A stretch of 64,000 nucleotides of DNA from Kribbella catacumbae DSM 19601 (GTDB lineage: Bacteria; Actinomycetota; Actinomycetes; Propionibacteriales; Kribbellaceae): the NCBI RefSeq assembly GCF_000372465.1, contig NZ_AQUZ01000020.1:1-64000 (forward strand), read 5' to 3'. The translations under genes and the position numbers were made by a program. Below are positions 21,877-30,179 of this stretch, piece by piece. How positions within the stretch are numbered: position 1 is the first letter of the stretch; the number at the start of each line of letters is the position of its first letter. The notes under the pieces were generated by a model. That model was not told the DNA's origin, ran no database searches, and worked only from the letters and a program-made list of their open reading frames with translations.

Positions 21877-23427
21877 GTGTCTGGACAGCTGGTGAGCAGG
21901 TCCCGGCTCCGCAAGGCGGCGCCGTGGGGTGGGCTGGTCCTGCTCTGGTTGATCGTGTCGGTGTCGATCGGCCTGCTCGGTTTCGCGAACGACTCCGAAC
22001 GCGTCACCATCGGCGCGCACGCCGCCAACGTCTCACCCACCTTCGACGGTCACGCGACCCTCGACCTGGGTGCCGTGCTACCGCGCCTTCGCCTGCAGAC
22101 CGATATGCCCGCGGGGCTCGGCATCAACATCGACATCCAGGAGACCGACGCCAACAACCTCACCGAGCTGCTCAACCGCGACGCCCTGATCGCCAGCCAG
22201 CCCGACGGTGAGATCGCCCGGATCCGCGAGGTGATCCGCGAGATGGCCGTCGACAACGCGGTCGCGGGGGCCGGCTCGGGGCTCCTGGCCGCGGTGGTCG
22301 TCGCGACCACCTGGGCTATGGTCGGCCCGCGCCGCCGCCGCGAACTCTGGGTGGCGTTGCACCATTCCGAGCGCCGGGTCCAGCACCGGGCGATCGTCGT
22401 ACTGGTCGCGATGCTGATCACGATCGCGTCGATCTTCGGGCCCGGCCGGATGCGGGTCCCCGAGACGGCGCCGACCGAGTGGCAGCCGCTGTCGAAACTG
22501 CTGCCGGAGCTGTCGTTCGACGAGCGGCTGAAGACGGTCGAGGTCGCTTCGGGCTTCTCCACCACCGGCGGCATCGGGGTGATCAAGACCGCGGTCGAGA
22601 CCTACGAACGGTCCACCGACTTCTACGGCCAGCTACGCGAGCGCGTCACCCGGGTCGGCGGCCGGATCCGGCAGGCGGGGGAGGGAGAGACCGTCGCGCT
22701 GCTGGTGTCCGACCGGCACGACAACATCGGGATGGACCCGTTCGCCGCGGAGGTCGGCAAGGTGGCCGGCGCGAAAGTACTGATCGACGCCGGCGACGAC
22801 TCGTCCTCGGGGCAGGCGTGGGAGGTGTTCAGCATCAACTCGCTGGCCCAGCACTTCAGGGATCTCAAGGTGGTCGCGGTCGCGGGCAACCACGATGCCG
22901 GCGGCCACATCGAGGACGCGATGCGGAAGAACAAGTTCACGGTGCTCGACAGCAAGCCGGTCGATGTCGAAGGCATCCGCTTTCTGGGTGACAGCGATCC
23001 GACCCGGACCGGCCTCGGCAGCGCCGACACCCCGGGCGACGAGACGACGGCCGAGCAATCCAAGCGGCTGGCCGACATCGCTTGTGAACAAGCCGAAAAC
23101 AAGCGGATCTCGACGTTCGTCGTCCACGATCCGGCGTCGTTCCAGGACACCGCGAACCGGGGCTGCGCGTCGCTGCTGCTGTCCGGCCACCTGCATCGGC
23201 AGGTCGGCCCGGAGACGAAGACCGTCGACAGCCGACCGGTCACCACGTTCACGAACGGGACCACGGGCGGAGCGGCGTACGCGTTCGCCCTCGGGTACAC
23301 CTTGCGGCGGCCGGGTGAGGTCACGCTGATCACCTACCGGGACGGTCAGCCGATGGGTCTGCAGACGGTGACGGCCGAGCTGACGGGCGAGGTCAAGGTC
23401 GGCGTGTTCCGGCCGATCGCCTCCTGA
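21877..23427 (+). CDS. Membrane-anchored metallophosphoesterase
   Basis: 516 residues from GTG 21877. One membrane helix near the start, an extracytoplasmic loop (~40-125), two more helices (~128-147 and ~172-192), then a calcineurin-like phosphoesterase domain. The motif set is present in order: LVSDRHDN, LIDAGDDSS, VAGNHDAGGH and LLLSGHLHRQ, giving the two-metal site. Substrate unknown; the domain is predicted to lie outside if the N-terminus is inside. A TAGGTT box (21864-21869) ends 7 bases before the GTG. A TTG 27 bases upstream is less likely. Confidence 0.82.
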   Translation: MSGQLVSRSRLRKAAPWGGLVLLWLIVSVSIGLLGFANDSERVTIGAHAANVSPTFDGHATLDLGAVLPRLRLQTDMPAGLGINIDIQETDANNLTELLNRDALIASQPDGEIARIREVIREMAVDNAVAGAGSGLLAAVVVATTWAMVGPRRRRELWVALHHSERRVQHRAIVVLVAMLITIASIFGPGRMRVPETAPTEWQPLSKLLPELSFDERLKTVEVASGFSTTGGIGVIKTAVETYERSTDFYGQLRERVTRVGGRIRQAGEGETVALLVSDRHDNIGMDPFAAEVGKVAGAKVLIDAGDDSSSGQAWEVFSINSLAQHFRDLKVVAVAGNHDAGGHIEDAMRKNKFTVLDSKPVDVEGIRFLGDSDPTRTGLGSADTPGDETTAEQSKRLADIACEQAENKRISTFVVHDPASFQDTANRGCASLLLSGHLHRQVGPETKTVDSRPVTTFTNGTTGGAAYAFALGYTLRRPGEVTLITYRDGQPMGLQTVTAELTGEVKVGVFRPIAS

Positions 23428-23503
23428 CTCTTGAGTTGTCAACCGTCCAGTAACGGGGGCGGACCAGCGGGCCAGTGGTCTTGTAGGAGTAGGGTTTTGT
23501 GAC

Positions 23504-24946
23504 GTGCGTCGCGCAAAGATCGTTTGTACGCTCGGCCCGGCTACGGCCGCCCCTGAGCGCATCCTGGAACTCGTCCAAGCAGGTATGGACGTCGCAAGGC
23601 TGAACCTGAGCCACGGCGCCCACGCCGAGCATGAGCGCATCTACCACCGGATTCGCGCTGCAGCGGAGGAGACCGGCCAAAACGTCGGCATCCTCGTCGA
23701 CCTGCAGGGCCCCAAGATCCGGCTGGCGGAGTTCGCCGAAGGCAAGGTCACCTTGACCTACGGCGAGCGCTTCACCATCACCACCCGGGAGGTACCGGGT
23801 GACGTCACCATCTGCGGTACGACGTACGACGGGCTGCCCGGCGACGTCAAGGCGGGTGATCAGCTGCTCATCGACGACGGCCGGATCGCTCTGGAAGCCG
23901 AAGAGGTGACCGAGACCGACGTCATCTGCCGGGTCGTCGTCGGCGGGCCGGTGTCGAACCACAAGGGCATCAACCTGCCGGGCGTCGCGGTCAGCGTGCC
24001 GGCCATGTCGGAAAAGGACGTGGAGGACCTGCGCTGGGCCCTGCACCTGCCGGCCGACATGATCGCGCTGTCCTTCGTCCGGGACGCGTCCGACATCCAG
24101 ATCGTGCACAAGATCATGGAAGAGGAGGGTCACCGGGTACCGGTGATCGCCAAGATCGAGAAGCCGCAGGCGGTCGCCAACCTGGACGAGATCATCGAGG
24201 CCTTCGACGGCTTCATGGTCGCCCGCGGTGACCTCGGCGTGGAGCTCCCGCTGGAAGAGGTCCCGCTGGTCCAGAAGCTGATCATCGACCAGGCCCGGCT
24301 GAACGCGAAGCCGGTGATCGTCGCCACCCAGATGCTGGAGTCGATGATCTCGGCGCCGCGGCCGACCCGGGCCGAGGCCTCCGACGTCGCCAACGCGGTG
24401 CTCGACGGCGCCGACGCGGTGATGCTGTCCGGTGAGACCAGCGTCGGCCGGTTCCCGATCGAGACGGTCAAGACGATGGCCCGCATCGTCGCGTCGACCG
24501 AGCAGCACGGCCTCGGCCGGGTCGCGGAGATCGACTGGGAACCGCGCACCAAGGGCGGCGTGATCGCCAAGGCGGCGGCCGACGTCGCCGACCGGATGGA
24601 AGCGAAGTACCTGGTCGCCTTCACCCAGAGCGGCGACACCGCCCTGCGGCTGGCCCGGTACCGCACCGAGATCCCGGTCCTCGCGTTCACTCCCGTCCCG
24701 TCCGTCAGCGCCTGGCTGAGCGTCGTCTGGGGCATCGAGACCCACATCGTCCCGACCGTCGAACACACCGACGACATGGTCCGCCAGGTCGACCAGCGCC
24801 TCCTCGAGCTGGGCAAACTCCAAAAGGGCGACCTGGTCGTCATCGTGGCCGGCTCACCCCCCAGCATCCCCGGCTCCACCAACGCCCTCCGAGTCCACCG
24901 AATGGGCGACGCCATCGGCGGCGCAGCCCCGGCGTACCGGCACTGA
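23504..24946 (+). CDS. pyk: Pyruvate kinase
   Basis: A 480-residue enzyme that makes pyruvate and ATP from phosphoenolpyruvate and ADP. Motifs in order: [26 protein letters not shown], the catalytic Lys/Glu stretch [16 protein letters not shown] near residue 215, [21 protein letters not shown], and [12 protein letters not shown]. Full length, with the C-terminal regulatory domain. GTG start; TAGGGT (23490-23495) lies 8 bases upstream, so the leader is nearly absent. A strong hairpin follows the stop. Confidence 0.97.
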   Translation: MRRAKIVCTLGPATAAPERILELVQAGMDVARLNLSHGAHAEHERIYHRIRAAAEETGQNVGILVDLQGPKIRLAEFAEGKVTLTYGERFTITTREVPGDVTICGTTYDGLPGDVKAGDQLLIDDGRIALEAEEVTETDVICRVVVGGPVSNHKGINLPGVAVSVPAMSEKDVEDLRWALHLPADMIALSFVRDASDIQIVHKIMEEEGHRVPVIAKIEKPQAVANLDEIIEAFDGFMVARGDLGVELPLEEVPLVQKLIIDQARLNAKPVIVATQMLESMISAPRPTRAEASDVANAVLDGADAVMLSGETSVGRFPIETVKTMARIVASTEQHGLGRVAEIDWEPRTKGGVIAKAAADVADRMEAKYLVAFTQSGDTALRLARYRTEIPVLAFTPVPSVSAWLSVVWGIETHIVPTVEHTDDMVRQVDQRLLELGKLQKGDLVVIVAGSPPSIPGSTNALRVHRMGDAIGGAAPAYRH

Positions 24947-24969
24947 CCAACTTCGCACCAAGCACCTCC

Positions 24970-24999
24970 GAGGCGGCCGGCCATCTGACCGGCCGCCTC
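24970..24999 (+). terminator. Hairpin after pyk
   Basis: GAGGCGGCCGG (24970-24980) pairs perfectly with CCGGCCGCCTC (24989-24999) across an 8-base loop, 23 bp after the pyk stop. It lacks a T-run, as usual in high-GC actinobacteria. Confidence 0.7.
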
Positions 25000-25328
25000 A
25001 CCCATCTGTACCCCGCGACCAACCAACCCCGGGGCGCCCCTCCTGCGTCGCGGCCAACGAAAGCAGCGAGTGGCTGCCCTATCTCGCGGAGTGCGCCGGG
25101 CCAGCCGTGCCGATCAGCCCGTCAGCTCCGTCGACGTGGCTGGGCTGAGTGGGGCACCCGTGCTCCGGAGGGTTCGGTCCTCGGCGGAGTCGTTCGTGTG
25201 AAGGATTTTTGTCACGGAGCGGCTAAAACCCTTCACGCGCTGCGGATTTCGCGTACGCCGACCCACCATCGCGCCCCCTCCATGGCATGCAGCGCCCACG
25301 GAAGAACTCCCCACCCCAGGACTCTCAT
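25000..25328. other. Gap between pyk and the HTH/LAGLIDADG-like gene
   Basis: No gene is seen. A hairpin with 12-bp arms and one mismatch, GTGAAGGATTTT (25198-25209) with AAAACCCTTCAC (25225-25236), lies about 90 bp downstream of the leftward gene and could end its transcript. Confidence 0.4.
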
Positions 25329-26078
25329 TCACGACTTCGGGCCGACGTACTGGTCGAGCGCCGCGACCGCCTCTCGTCTGGCGACTGACAGGATGTTGCG
25401 CCGGGGCATTCGCCATGGGATGGCGACCAGGTCCAGCGCCCACTGGCACAACGCCATGATGTCGGCCGACTCGTTGGAGAACTGGTAGCGCGGGTATTCG
25501 TACCGCTTCCTCTCGCCGCCGACGAGCTGGATCGTCCAGTTCGTCACCCGGCAGCCGTCGGAGTTGAACAGTCCTCGGAGGAACAGGCCGGGCTCGCCGA
25601 TCACCAGATCCCGCTGCCAATCGGCCAGTTCGATCTCGCGCACGTGCTTCGGTCCGACGCCGTGTTGGGGGAAGAGGCACGGCCAGTGCTTCCAGTACGA
25701 AAGAACTGACGTGTAGCCGACTGCCTGAACCCGGTGTACCGGCCGATTCGGATGGATCGCAGCAATCGCGCCGGCGGCCTCGTCGATCAGACGTGGGTAC
25801 TTGTCGTCGCAGGCGATCCGCAGCGAGTAGACGTCCTTCTTCAGCGCCGACAGACAGCCGTCGCCCAGGTAGAGGCCAAGCAGGTGCGCATAGTCCGCAC
25901 CAGGAAGCTGCCCGTTGGTGCAGCGTTGGCAGTCTGTCGGGCGGATCTTCGGGTCCGGATGGTCCCGCCAGTCACGGAGAGTAGACCGGCTCACCCCGAG
26001 CCGCCGACTGATCGCGCTCAGAGTCTCGCCACCGGCGAGCGCCTCCGCCGCCAACCGCCGCACCCGCTCGTCGTACAT
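25329..26078 (-). CDS. HTH protein with CxxC and two LAGLIDADG-like motifs, copy 1
   Basis: 249 residues. N-terminal helix-turn-helix (LSAISRRLGVSRSTLRDW, ~20-37), a CQRC pair near 51, then two homing-endonuclease-like motifs: LLGLYLGDGCL near 65 and LRGLFNSDGCR near 165. Between them is a distinctive WKHWPCLFPQHGVGPKH block. The two acidic motif ends are intact, so a DNA-cutting or DNA-binding role like that of free-standing LAGLIDADG enzymes is possible but unproven. ATG 26078 is preferred over an upstream start at 26153 because the HTH begins right after it. It points away from tRNA-Leu(CAA), 141 bp behind its start, with a paralogue on the other side. Confidence 0.7.
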   Translation of the reverse strand: MYDERVRRLAAEALAGGETLSAISRRLGVSRSTLRDWRDHPDPKIRPTDCQRCTNGQLPGADYAHLLGLYLGDGCLSALKKDVYSLRIACDDKYPRLIDEAAGAIAAIHPNRPVHRVQAVGYTSVLSYWKHWPCLFPQHGVGPKHVREIELADWQRDLVIGEPGLFLRGLFNSDGCRVTNWTIQLVGGERKRYEYPRYQFSNESADIMALCQWALDLVAIPWRMPRRNILSVARREAVAALDQYVGPKS

Positions 26079-26219
26079 CCACCGAGCATCCCAGCGAGCA
26101 CCGACAATCAGCCCGGAGCTAGCCAGCAAGTGGATGGCCGGTTTCGGCGACACGCATACCGCTTGCGGGGGCGAGGTGCGAGGTTGAGCCCGGACCGGCT
26201 AGAGTTTCTCTGCAACCTT

Positions 26220-26304
26220 GCCGGGTTGGCGAAACTAGGCAAACGCGATGGTCTCAAACACCATTGCCCGCAAGGGCTTGTGGGTTCAAATCCCACACCC
26301 GGCA
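26220..26304 (+). tRNA. tRNA-Leu (anticodon CAA)
   Basis: Folds as a class II tRNA: acceptor GCCGGGT/ACCCGGC perfectly paired, D arm GGCGAAACTAGGCAAACGC, anticodon stem ATGGT/ACCAT with loop CTCAAAC (anticodon CAA, reads UUG), long variable arm GCCC-GCAA-GGGC, T arm GTGGG-TTCAAAT-CCCAC, discriminator A. The 3' CCA is not encoded. It stands alone between two divergent HTH/LAGLIDADG-like genes. Confidence 0.97.
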
Positions 26305-26337
26305 CAAAACTGTCGGTGGCCGGCGCCACCATGAGAC

Positions 26338-27118
26338 ATGCCTCACTTTCGGTCGCAGGAGACGGTTGACTCCGCTTTACGGATGTCGGACAACGGAGTG
26401 AGTGATCGGGCCAACGCCGAGATCCACGGTGTGGCGATCAAGACCATCAGACGGTGGCGTCGGCAGTACCAGCGGCTTGGGTTGCCGCGTGGGCAGGGCT
26501 TCCAGCCGACACCGTGTCCGCGGTGCGATGGTGCCGAGCTTGACGAAGCGGCGTACGCGCTGTTGCTGGGGTGGTACCTGGGTGATGGGCACATCGTGCT
26601 GGCGAAGCGTGGTGTGTATGTGTTGTCGATCTCGAACGACCCGAAGTATCCGGTGCTCAACCAGGAGATCGCTGCAACGATGCGGCTGGTTAAGCCGACA
26701 GGGAGTCCATGTCTGCGGAATGGGCATGCGATCCGCATCGAGGTGCGGTGGAAGCACTGGCCCTGTCTGTTTCCTCAGCATGGACCCGGGCGGAAGCATC
26801 TGCGGAAGATCGAGTTGGTCGACTGGCAGCTGGAGATCGTTGCCAAGTACCCCGAAAAGTTGCTGCGGGGTTTGTTTCATTCCGACGGCTGCCGGATCGC
26901 GAACTGGACCTACTCGCCCGATCGCGGGTGGGGAGATCAGGCGGTACGAGTACGGCAGGTACATGTTCTCCAACGAGTCGAAGGACATCATCGGCATCTT
27001 GACCAGCGCCCTCGATCTGCTCGCGATTCCCTGGCGGCTGCCGCGGCGGAACCTGGTTGCTGTCAGTCGCAAGGAAGGCGTCGAGGCGTTGGATCGGTTT
27101 GTCGGGCCGAAGAGCTGA
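26338..27118 (+). pseudogene. HTH/LAGLIDADG-like gene, copy 2, frameshifted
   Basis: Paralogue of the gene at 25329-26078, on the opposite strand and starting 33 bp after the tRNA. From ATG 26338: HTH (~20-40), CPRC, LLGWYLGDGHI, WKHWPCLFPQHGPGRKH and LRGLFHSDGCR in one frame. At 26926-26933, in CGCGGGTGGGGAG, the frame moves by one base. The C-terminal part (RRYEYGRYMFSNESKD ... RFVGPKS) continues in the next frame to TGA at 27118. One extra G explains it. Both halves are well conserved against copy 1, so the change is recent, a sequencing error, or a programmed shift. Confidence 0.65.
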
Positions 27119-27142
27119 GCGGGGATCGCTAGGGTGGTGCCT

Positions 27143-27724
27143 GTGAATGCCAAGCGGGTCGTGATTGCTGAGGATGAAGCGCTGATTCGGATGGATCTGG
27201 CGGAGATGCTGGCTGAGGAGGGGTACGACGTTGTCGGGCAGGCGGGGGATGGGGAGGAAGCCATCCGGCTGGCGACGGAGCATCGGCCGGATCTGGTGAT
27301 TCTCGATGTCAAGATGCCGAAGCTGGACGGGCTCAGTGCCGCCGAGAAGATCGCGGGCGACCGGATCGCGCCGGTGCTGATGCTGACCGCGTTCTCGCAG
27401 CGCGAGCTGGTCGAGCGGGCCCGGGACGCCGGGGCGATGGCGTACCTGGTGAAACCGTTCTCCAAGGCGGATCTGCTGCCGGCCATCGAGATCGCCTCCT
27501 CCCGGTACGTCGAACTGGCCGAGCTCGAGCGTGAGGTGGCCGATCTGGCCGAGCGGCTGGAGACGCGCAAGTTGGTCGATCGGGCCAAGTCGGTACTGCA
27601 GACCAAGTTCGGGCTGTCGGAGCCGGATTCGTTCCGGTGGATCCAGAAAACCGCCATGGACAAGAGAGTTTCCATGCGCCAGGTCGCGGAGTTGGTTGTT
27701 GACGAGGCAGGCAGTGACGGCTGA
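27143..27724 (+). CDS. pdtaR: Response regulator with ANTAR RNA-binding domain
   Basis: 193 residues. Receiver domain with the acidic pair EDE near residue 9, phospho-acceptor Asp in LVILDVKMP near 53, Thr in LTAFSQRELVERARDAGA and Lys in YLVKPFSKAD. After a coiled linker (LAELEREVADLAERLETRKL) comes an ANTAR domain (~125-190: RAKSVLQTKFGLSEPDSFRWIQ), which binds paired hairpins in nascent RNA. Very close to M. tuberculosis PdtaR (Rv1626). The kinase PdtaS is not in this window. GTG 27143 is chosen because TAGGGT (27130-27135) ends 7 bases before it. Confidence 0.93.
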   Translation: MNAKRVVIAEDEALIRMDLAEMLAEEGYDVVGQAGDGEEAIRLATEHRPDLVILDVKMPKLDGLSAAEKIAGDRIAPVLMLTAFSQRELVERARDAGAMAYLVKPFSKADLLPAIEIASSRYVELAELEREVADLAERLETRKLVDRAKSVLQTKFGLSEPDSFRWIQKTAMDKRVSMRQVAELVVDEAGSDG

Positions 27725-27927
27725 ATCACTTTCTGCCCACCCAAGATGAGCGGGTAAGCGGTTCCAACAGTCGTCACTCGTCCTCATGCTGCTTACCGCT
27801 GTAACGACCTCACAACACACGCTGGGTCACGTTCGCTTGTAGGTATCCCGGAGGTCTAACCTGCGGGTGCTCGCGGCTTTCGCGGGAGTCCGGGGGTTGC
27901 TCGGACTATCCAGACATGGGAGGAACA

Positions 27928-29151
27928 GTGCAGCAGCGTTCCGTAGTACGGGTCGGCGCGTCGCTGATCGTTGCGTCGTTGGCCCTGACTGCCTGCGGTT
28001 CACGCAGCAACGACGAGGGCGGTGGCTCCGGTACCACGACGAAGACCGCCAAGATCGGCGTCATCGCGCCGCTATCGGGTGACCTGTCGGCGTTGGGTCT
28101 GGGTATCCAGCACTCGGTCGAGTTGGCCGTCAAGCAGGCCAACGATTCCAACGCGATCCCTGGTTGGAAGCTCGAGGTCGACGCGAAGGACGACGAGGCC
28201 AAGCCGGACGTCGGCAAGAACGCCGCGACGTCCCTGTCCTCCGACAAGGACGTGATCGGCGTGGTCGGCACGCTGAACTCGAGCGTCGCACTGCAGGTCC
28301 AGCCGGTCCTCGCGCCGAAGAACATCGTTCAGGTCTCGCCGGCCAACACCAACCCGAGCCTGACCGCGGGCGCGGCTTGGCAGACCGACCCGAAGCGGGC
28401 CTACCCGACCTACTTCCGCACCTGCACGACCGATGCGATCCAGGGTCCGGTCGCGGCCCGGTACCTGTTCGAGAAGGCGAAAATCACCAAGGTCGCCACG
28501 ATCCACGACAAGAAGGCCTACGGCCAGGGTCTGGTCGGCACCTTCGCTGCGGAGTTCAAGAAGCTGGGCGGTCAGGTGGTCGCGGCCGAGACCATCAACC
28601 CGGACGACTCGAACTACCAGGCCGTCATCTCCGCGGTGAAGCCGAGTGCCCCGCAGGCCGTGTATTACGGCGGTGAGTACCCGAACGCCGGTCCGCTTTC
28701 GCAGCAGATGAAGGCCGCGGGCCTGAAGGTCCCCCTGATGGGCGGCGACGGCATCTACGACCCGAAGTACATCGCTCTTGGTGGCAAGACCAGTGAGGGC
28801 GACCTGGCCACCTCCGTCGGCGCGCCGGTCGAGGCGCTGCCCTCGGCCCAGAAGTTCGTCACGGACTACAACGCGGCCGGCTTCAAGGACCCGTACGCGG
28901 CGTACGGCGGCTACTCCTTCGACGCGGCCAACGCCATCATCGCCGCGCTGAAGGTCTCGCTGAAGGACGCAAAGGACGTCGAGTCGGCTCGTAAGGCCAC
29001 GGTCGACGAGCTCAGCAAGGTGAAGTTCGATGGCGTGACCGGTGCGGTCGCGTTCGACCAGTACGGCGACACCACGTCCAAGGTGCTGACGGTCTACAAG
29101 GTGGCCAGCGGCAAGTGGGCCACGGTGGAGACCGCGACCTTCACGGGGTAG
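27928..29151 (+). CDS. Branched-chain amino-acid ABC transporter, substrate-binding lipoprotein
   Basis: A 407-residue type I periplasmic-binding-fold lipoprotein. Signal peptide with lipobox LALTACGS puts the lipidated Cys near residue 23, followed by a Gly/Ser/Thr linker and the ligand domain (KIGVIAPLSGDLSALG ... GVVGTLNSSVALQVQPV). GTG 27928 is preferred to ATG 27916 because GGGAGGA is correctly spaced before it. First gene of a five-gene liv-type operon. The ligand, leucine/isoleucine/valine or a related amide, cannot be fixed from sequence. It is separated from the permease genes by a strong palindrome. Confidence 0.92.
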   Translation: MQQRSVVRVGASLIVASLALTACGSRSNDEGGGSGTTTKTAKIGVIAPLSGDLSALGLGIQHSVELAVKQANDSNAIPGWKLEVDAKDDEAKPDVGKNAATSLSSDKDVIGVVGTLNSSVALQVQPVLAPKNIVQVSPANTNPSLTAGAAWQTDPKRAYPTYFRTCTTDAIQGPVAARYLFEKAKITKVATIHDKKAYGQGLVGTFAAEFKKLGGQVVAAETINPDDSNYQAVISAVKPSAPQAVYYGGEYPNAGPLSQQMKAAGLKVPLMGGDGIYDPKYIALGGKTSEGDLATSVGAPVEALPSAQKFVTDYNAAGFKDPYAAYGGYSFDAANAIIAALKVSLKDAKDVESARKATVDELSKVKFDGVTGAVAFDQYGDTTSKVLTVYKVASGKWATVETATFTG

Positions 29152-29163
29152 TAGGTCGACCTC

Positions 29164-29202
29164 ATGACTCGGGGGTGGGAGTGACTCCCACCCCCGAGTC
29201 AT
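29164..29202. terminator. 39-nt perfect palindrome between binding-protein and permease genes
   Basis: ATGACTCGGGGGTGGGAGT (29164-29182) is the exact reverse complement of 29184-29202, with one base between them. In RNA this gives a very stable hairpin. Placed 12 bp after the binding-protein stop, it probably protects that mRNA end or stops part of transcription, so that binding protein is made in excess over permease. No T-run follows. Confidence 0.8.
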
Positions 29203-29231
29203 GTCGGAACTGATTCGGTTTGGAGGTCGAC

Positions 29232-30179
29232 GTGGACCAGTTTCTTCAGCAGCTCGTGAACGGGCTGACTCTCGGATCGCTGTACGCTCTGATAGCCGTC
29301 GGGTACACCGTCGTCTACGGCATCGTGCAGCTCATCAACTTCGCCCATGGCGAGGTCTTCATGATCGGTGCGTTCGGCGCACTGAGCACCTACCTGCTCT
29401 TCTTCGACGGTCAGACCGGCGTATGGATCCTGCCGATCATGATCATCGGCGCCATGATCGCGGCGGTCGGAACCGCAGTGCTGATGGAGCGTGTCGCGTA
29501 CCGTCCCCTGCGGAACGCGCCACGCCTGGCACCGCTGATCACCGCCATCGGCATCTCGGTCTTCCTTCAGGAGCTCGTCCGGGTCTTCTACGACCGGATC
29601 CCCTTCGCGGACTTCCCGAGTGCGAAGCAGCGGATCCCATTCCCGCAGCTCGACGTGGTCAGCGGAACGGCCGTGCAGATCGGTGACGTGACGGTCCAGC
29701 GCTCGGCGATCTTCACCATCGGGGCACTCGTCGTCTGCGCGATCCTGCTCTGGTACTTCATCAACCGGACCCGGCTCGGTCGCGGCATGCTGGCGGTTTC
29801 CCAGGATCCGGACACCGCCCGCCTGATGGGCATCAACGTGGACCGCATCATCGTGGTCGCCTTCGCGCTCGGCGCCGTACTGGCCGCGATAGCCGGTGTC
29901 TCGCAGGGTCTGCAGAACAACAACATCGACTTCAAGATGGGCTTCATCGCCGGTCTGAAGGCGTTCACCGCCGCGGTGCTGGGTGGTATCGGCAACATCC
30001 AGGGCGCCGTGGTCGGCGGCCTGGTGCTCGGCCTGGTCGAGTCGATGGCCACGCAGTACGTACCGGGCCAGTTCGGTGGTGGCACCTGGAAAGATGTCTG
30101 GGCGTTCGTCATCCTGATCCTGGTCCTCGTCTTCCGGCCGCAGGGCCTTCTCGGAGCAAGGGTGGTGGACCGCGCATGA
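29232..30179 (+). CDS. Branched-chain amino-acid ABC transporter permease, LivH type
   Basis: A 315-residue membrane subunit with about eight helices and the LivH start FLQQLVNGLTLGSLYALIAVG, AHGEVFMIGAF, and the late GLKAFTAAVLGGIGN ATPase-contact loop near residue 245. GTG 29232 follows GGAGG with 5 bases spacing. It overlaps livM by ATGA. Pairs with the LivM-type protein to form the channel. Confidence 0.94.
   Translation: MDQFLQQLVNGLTLGSLYALIAVGYTVVYGIVQLINFAHGEVFMIGAFGALSTYLLFFDGQTGVWILPIMIIGAMIAAVGTAVLMERVAYRPLRNAPRLAPLITAIGISVFLQELVRVFYDRIPFADFPSAKQRIPFPQLDVVSGTAVQIGDVTVQRSAIFTIGALVVCAILLWYFINRTRLGRGMLAVSQDPDTARLMGINVDRIIVVAFALGAVLAAIAGVSQGLQNNNIDFKMGFIAGLKAFTAAVLGGIGNIQGAVVGGLVLGLVESMATQYVPGQFGGGTWKDVWAFVILILVLVFRPQGLLGARVVDRA

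Noticed and set aside
25734-26369. Plus-strand frame reading through tRNA-Leu
   Set aside because: It crosses the tRNA gene and is antisense to the HTH/LAGLIDADG-like gene.
25329-27118. Integrated plasmid or prophage at tRNA-Leu
   Set aside because: No integrase, no duplicated tRNA end and only the two paralogous genes are present.
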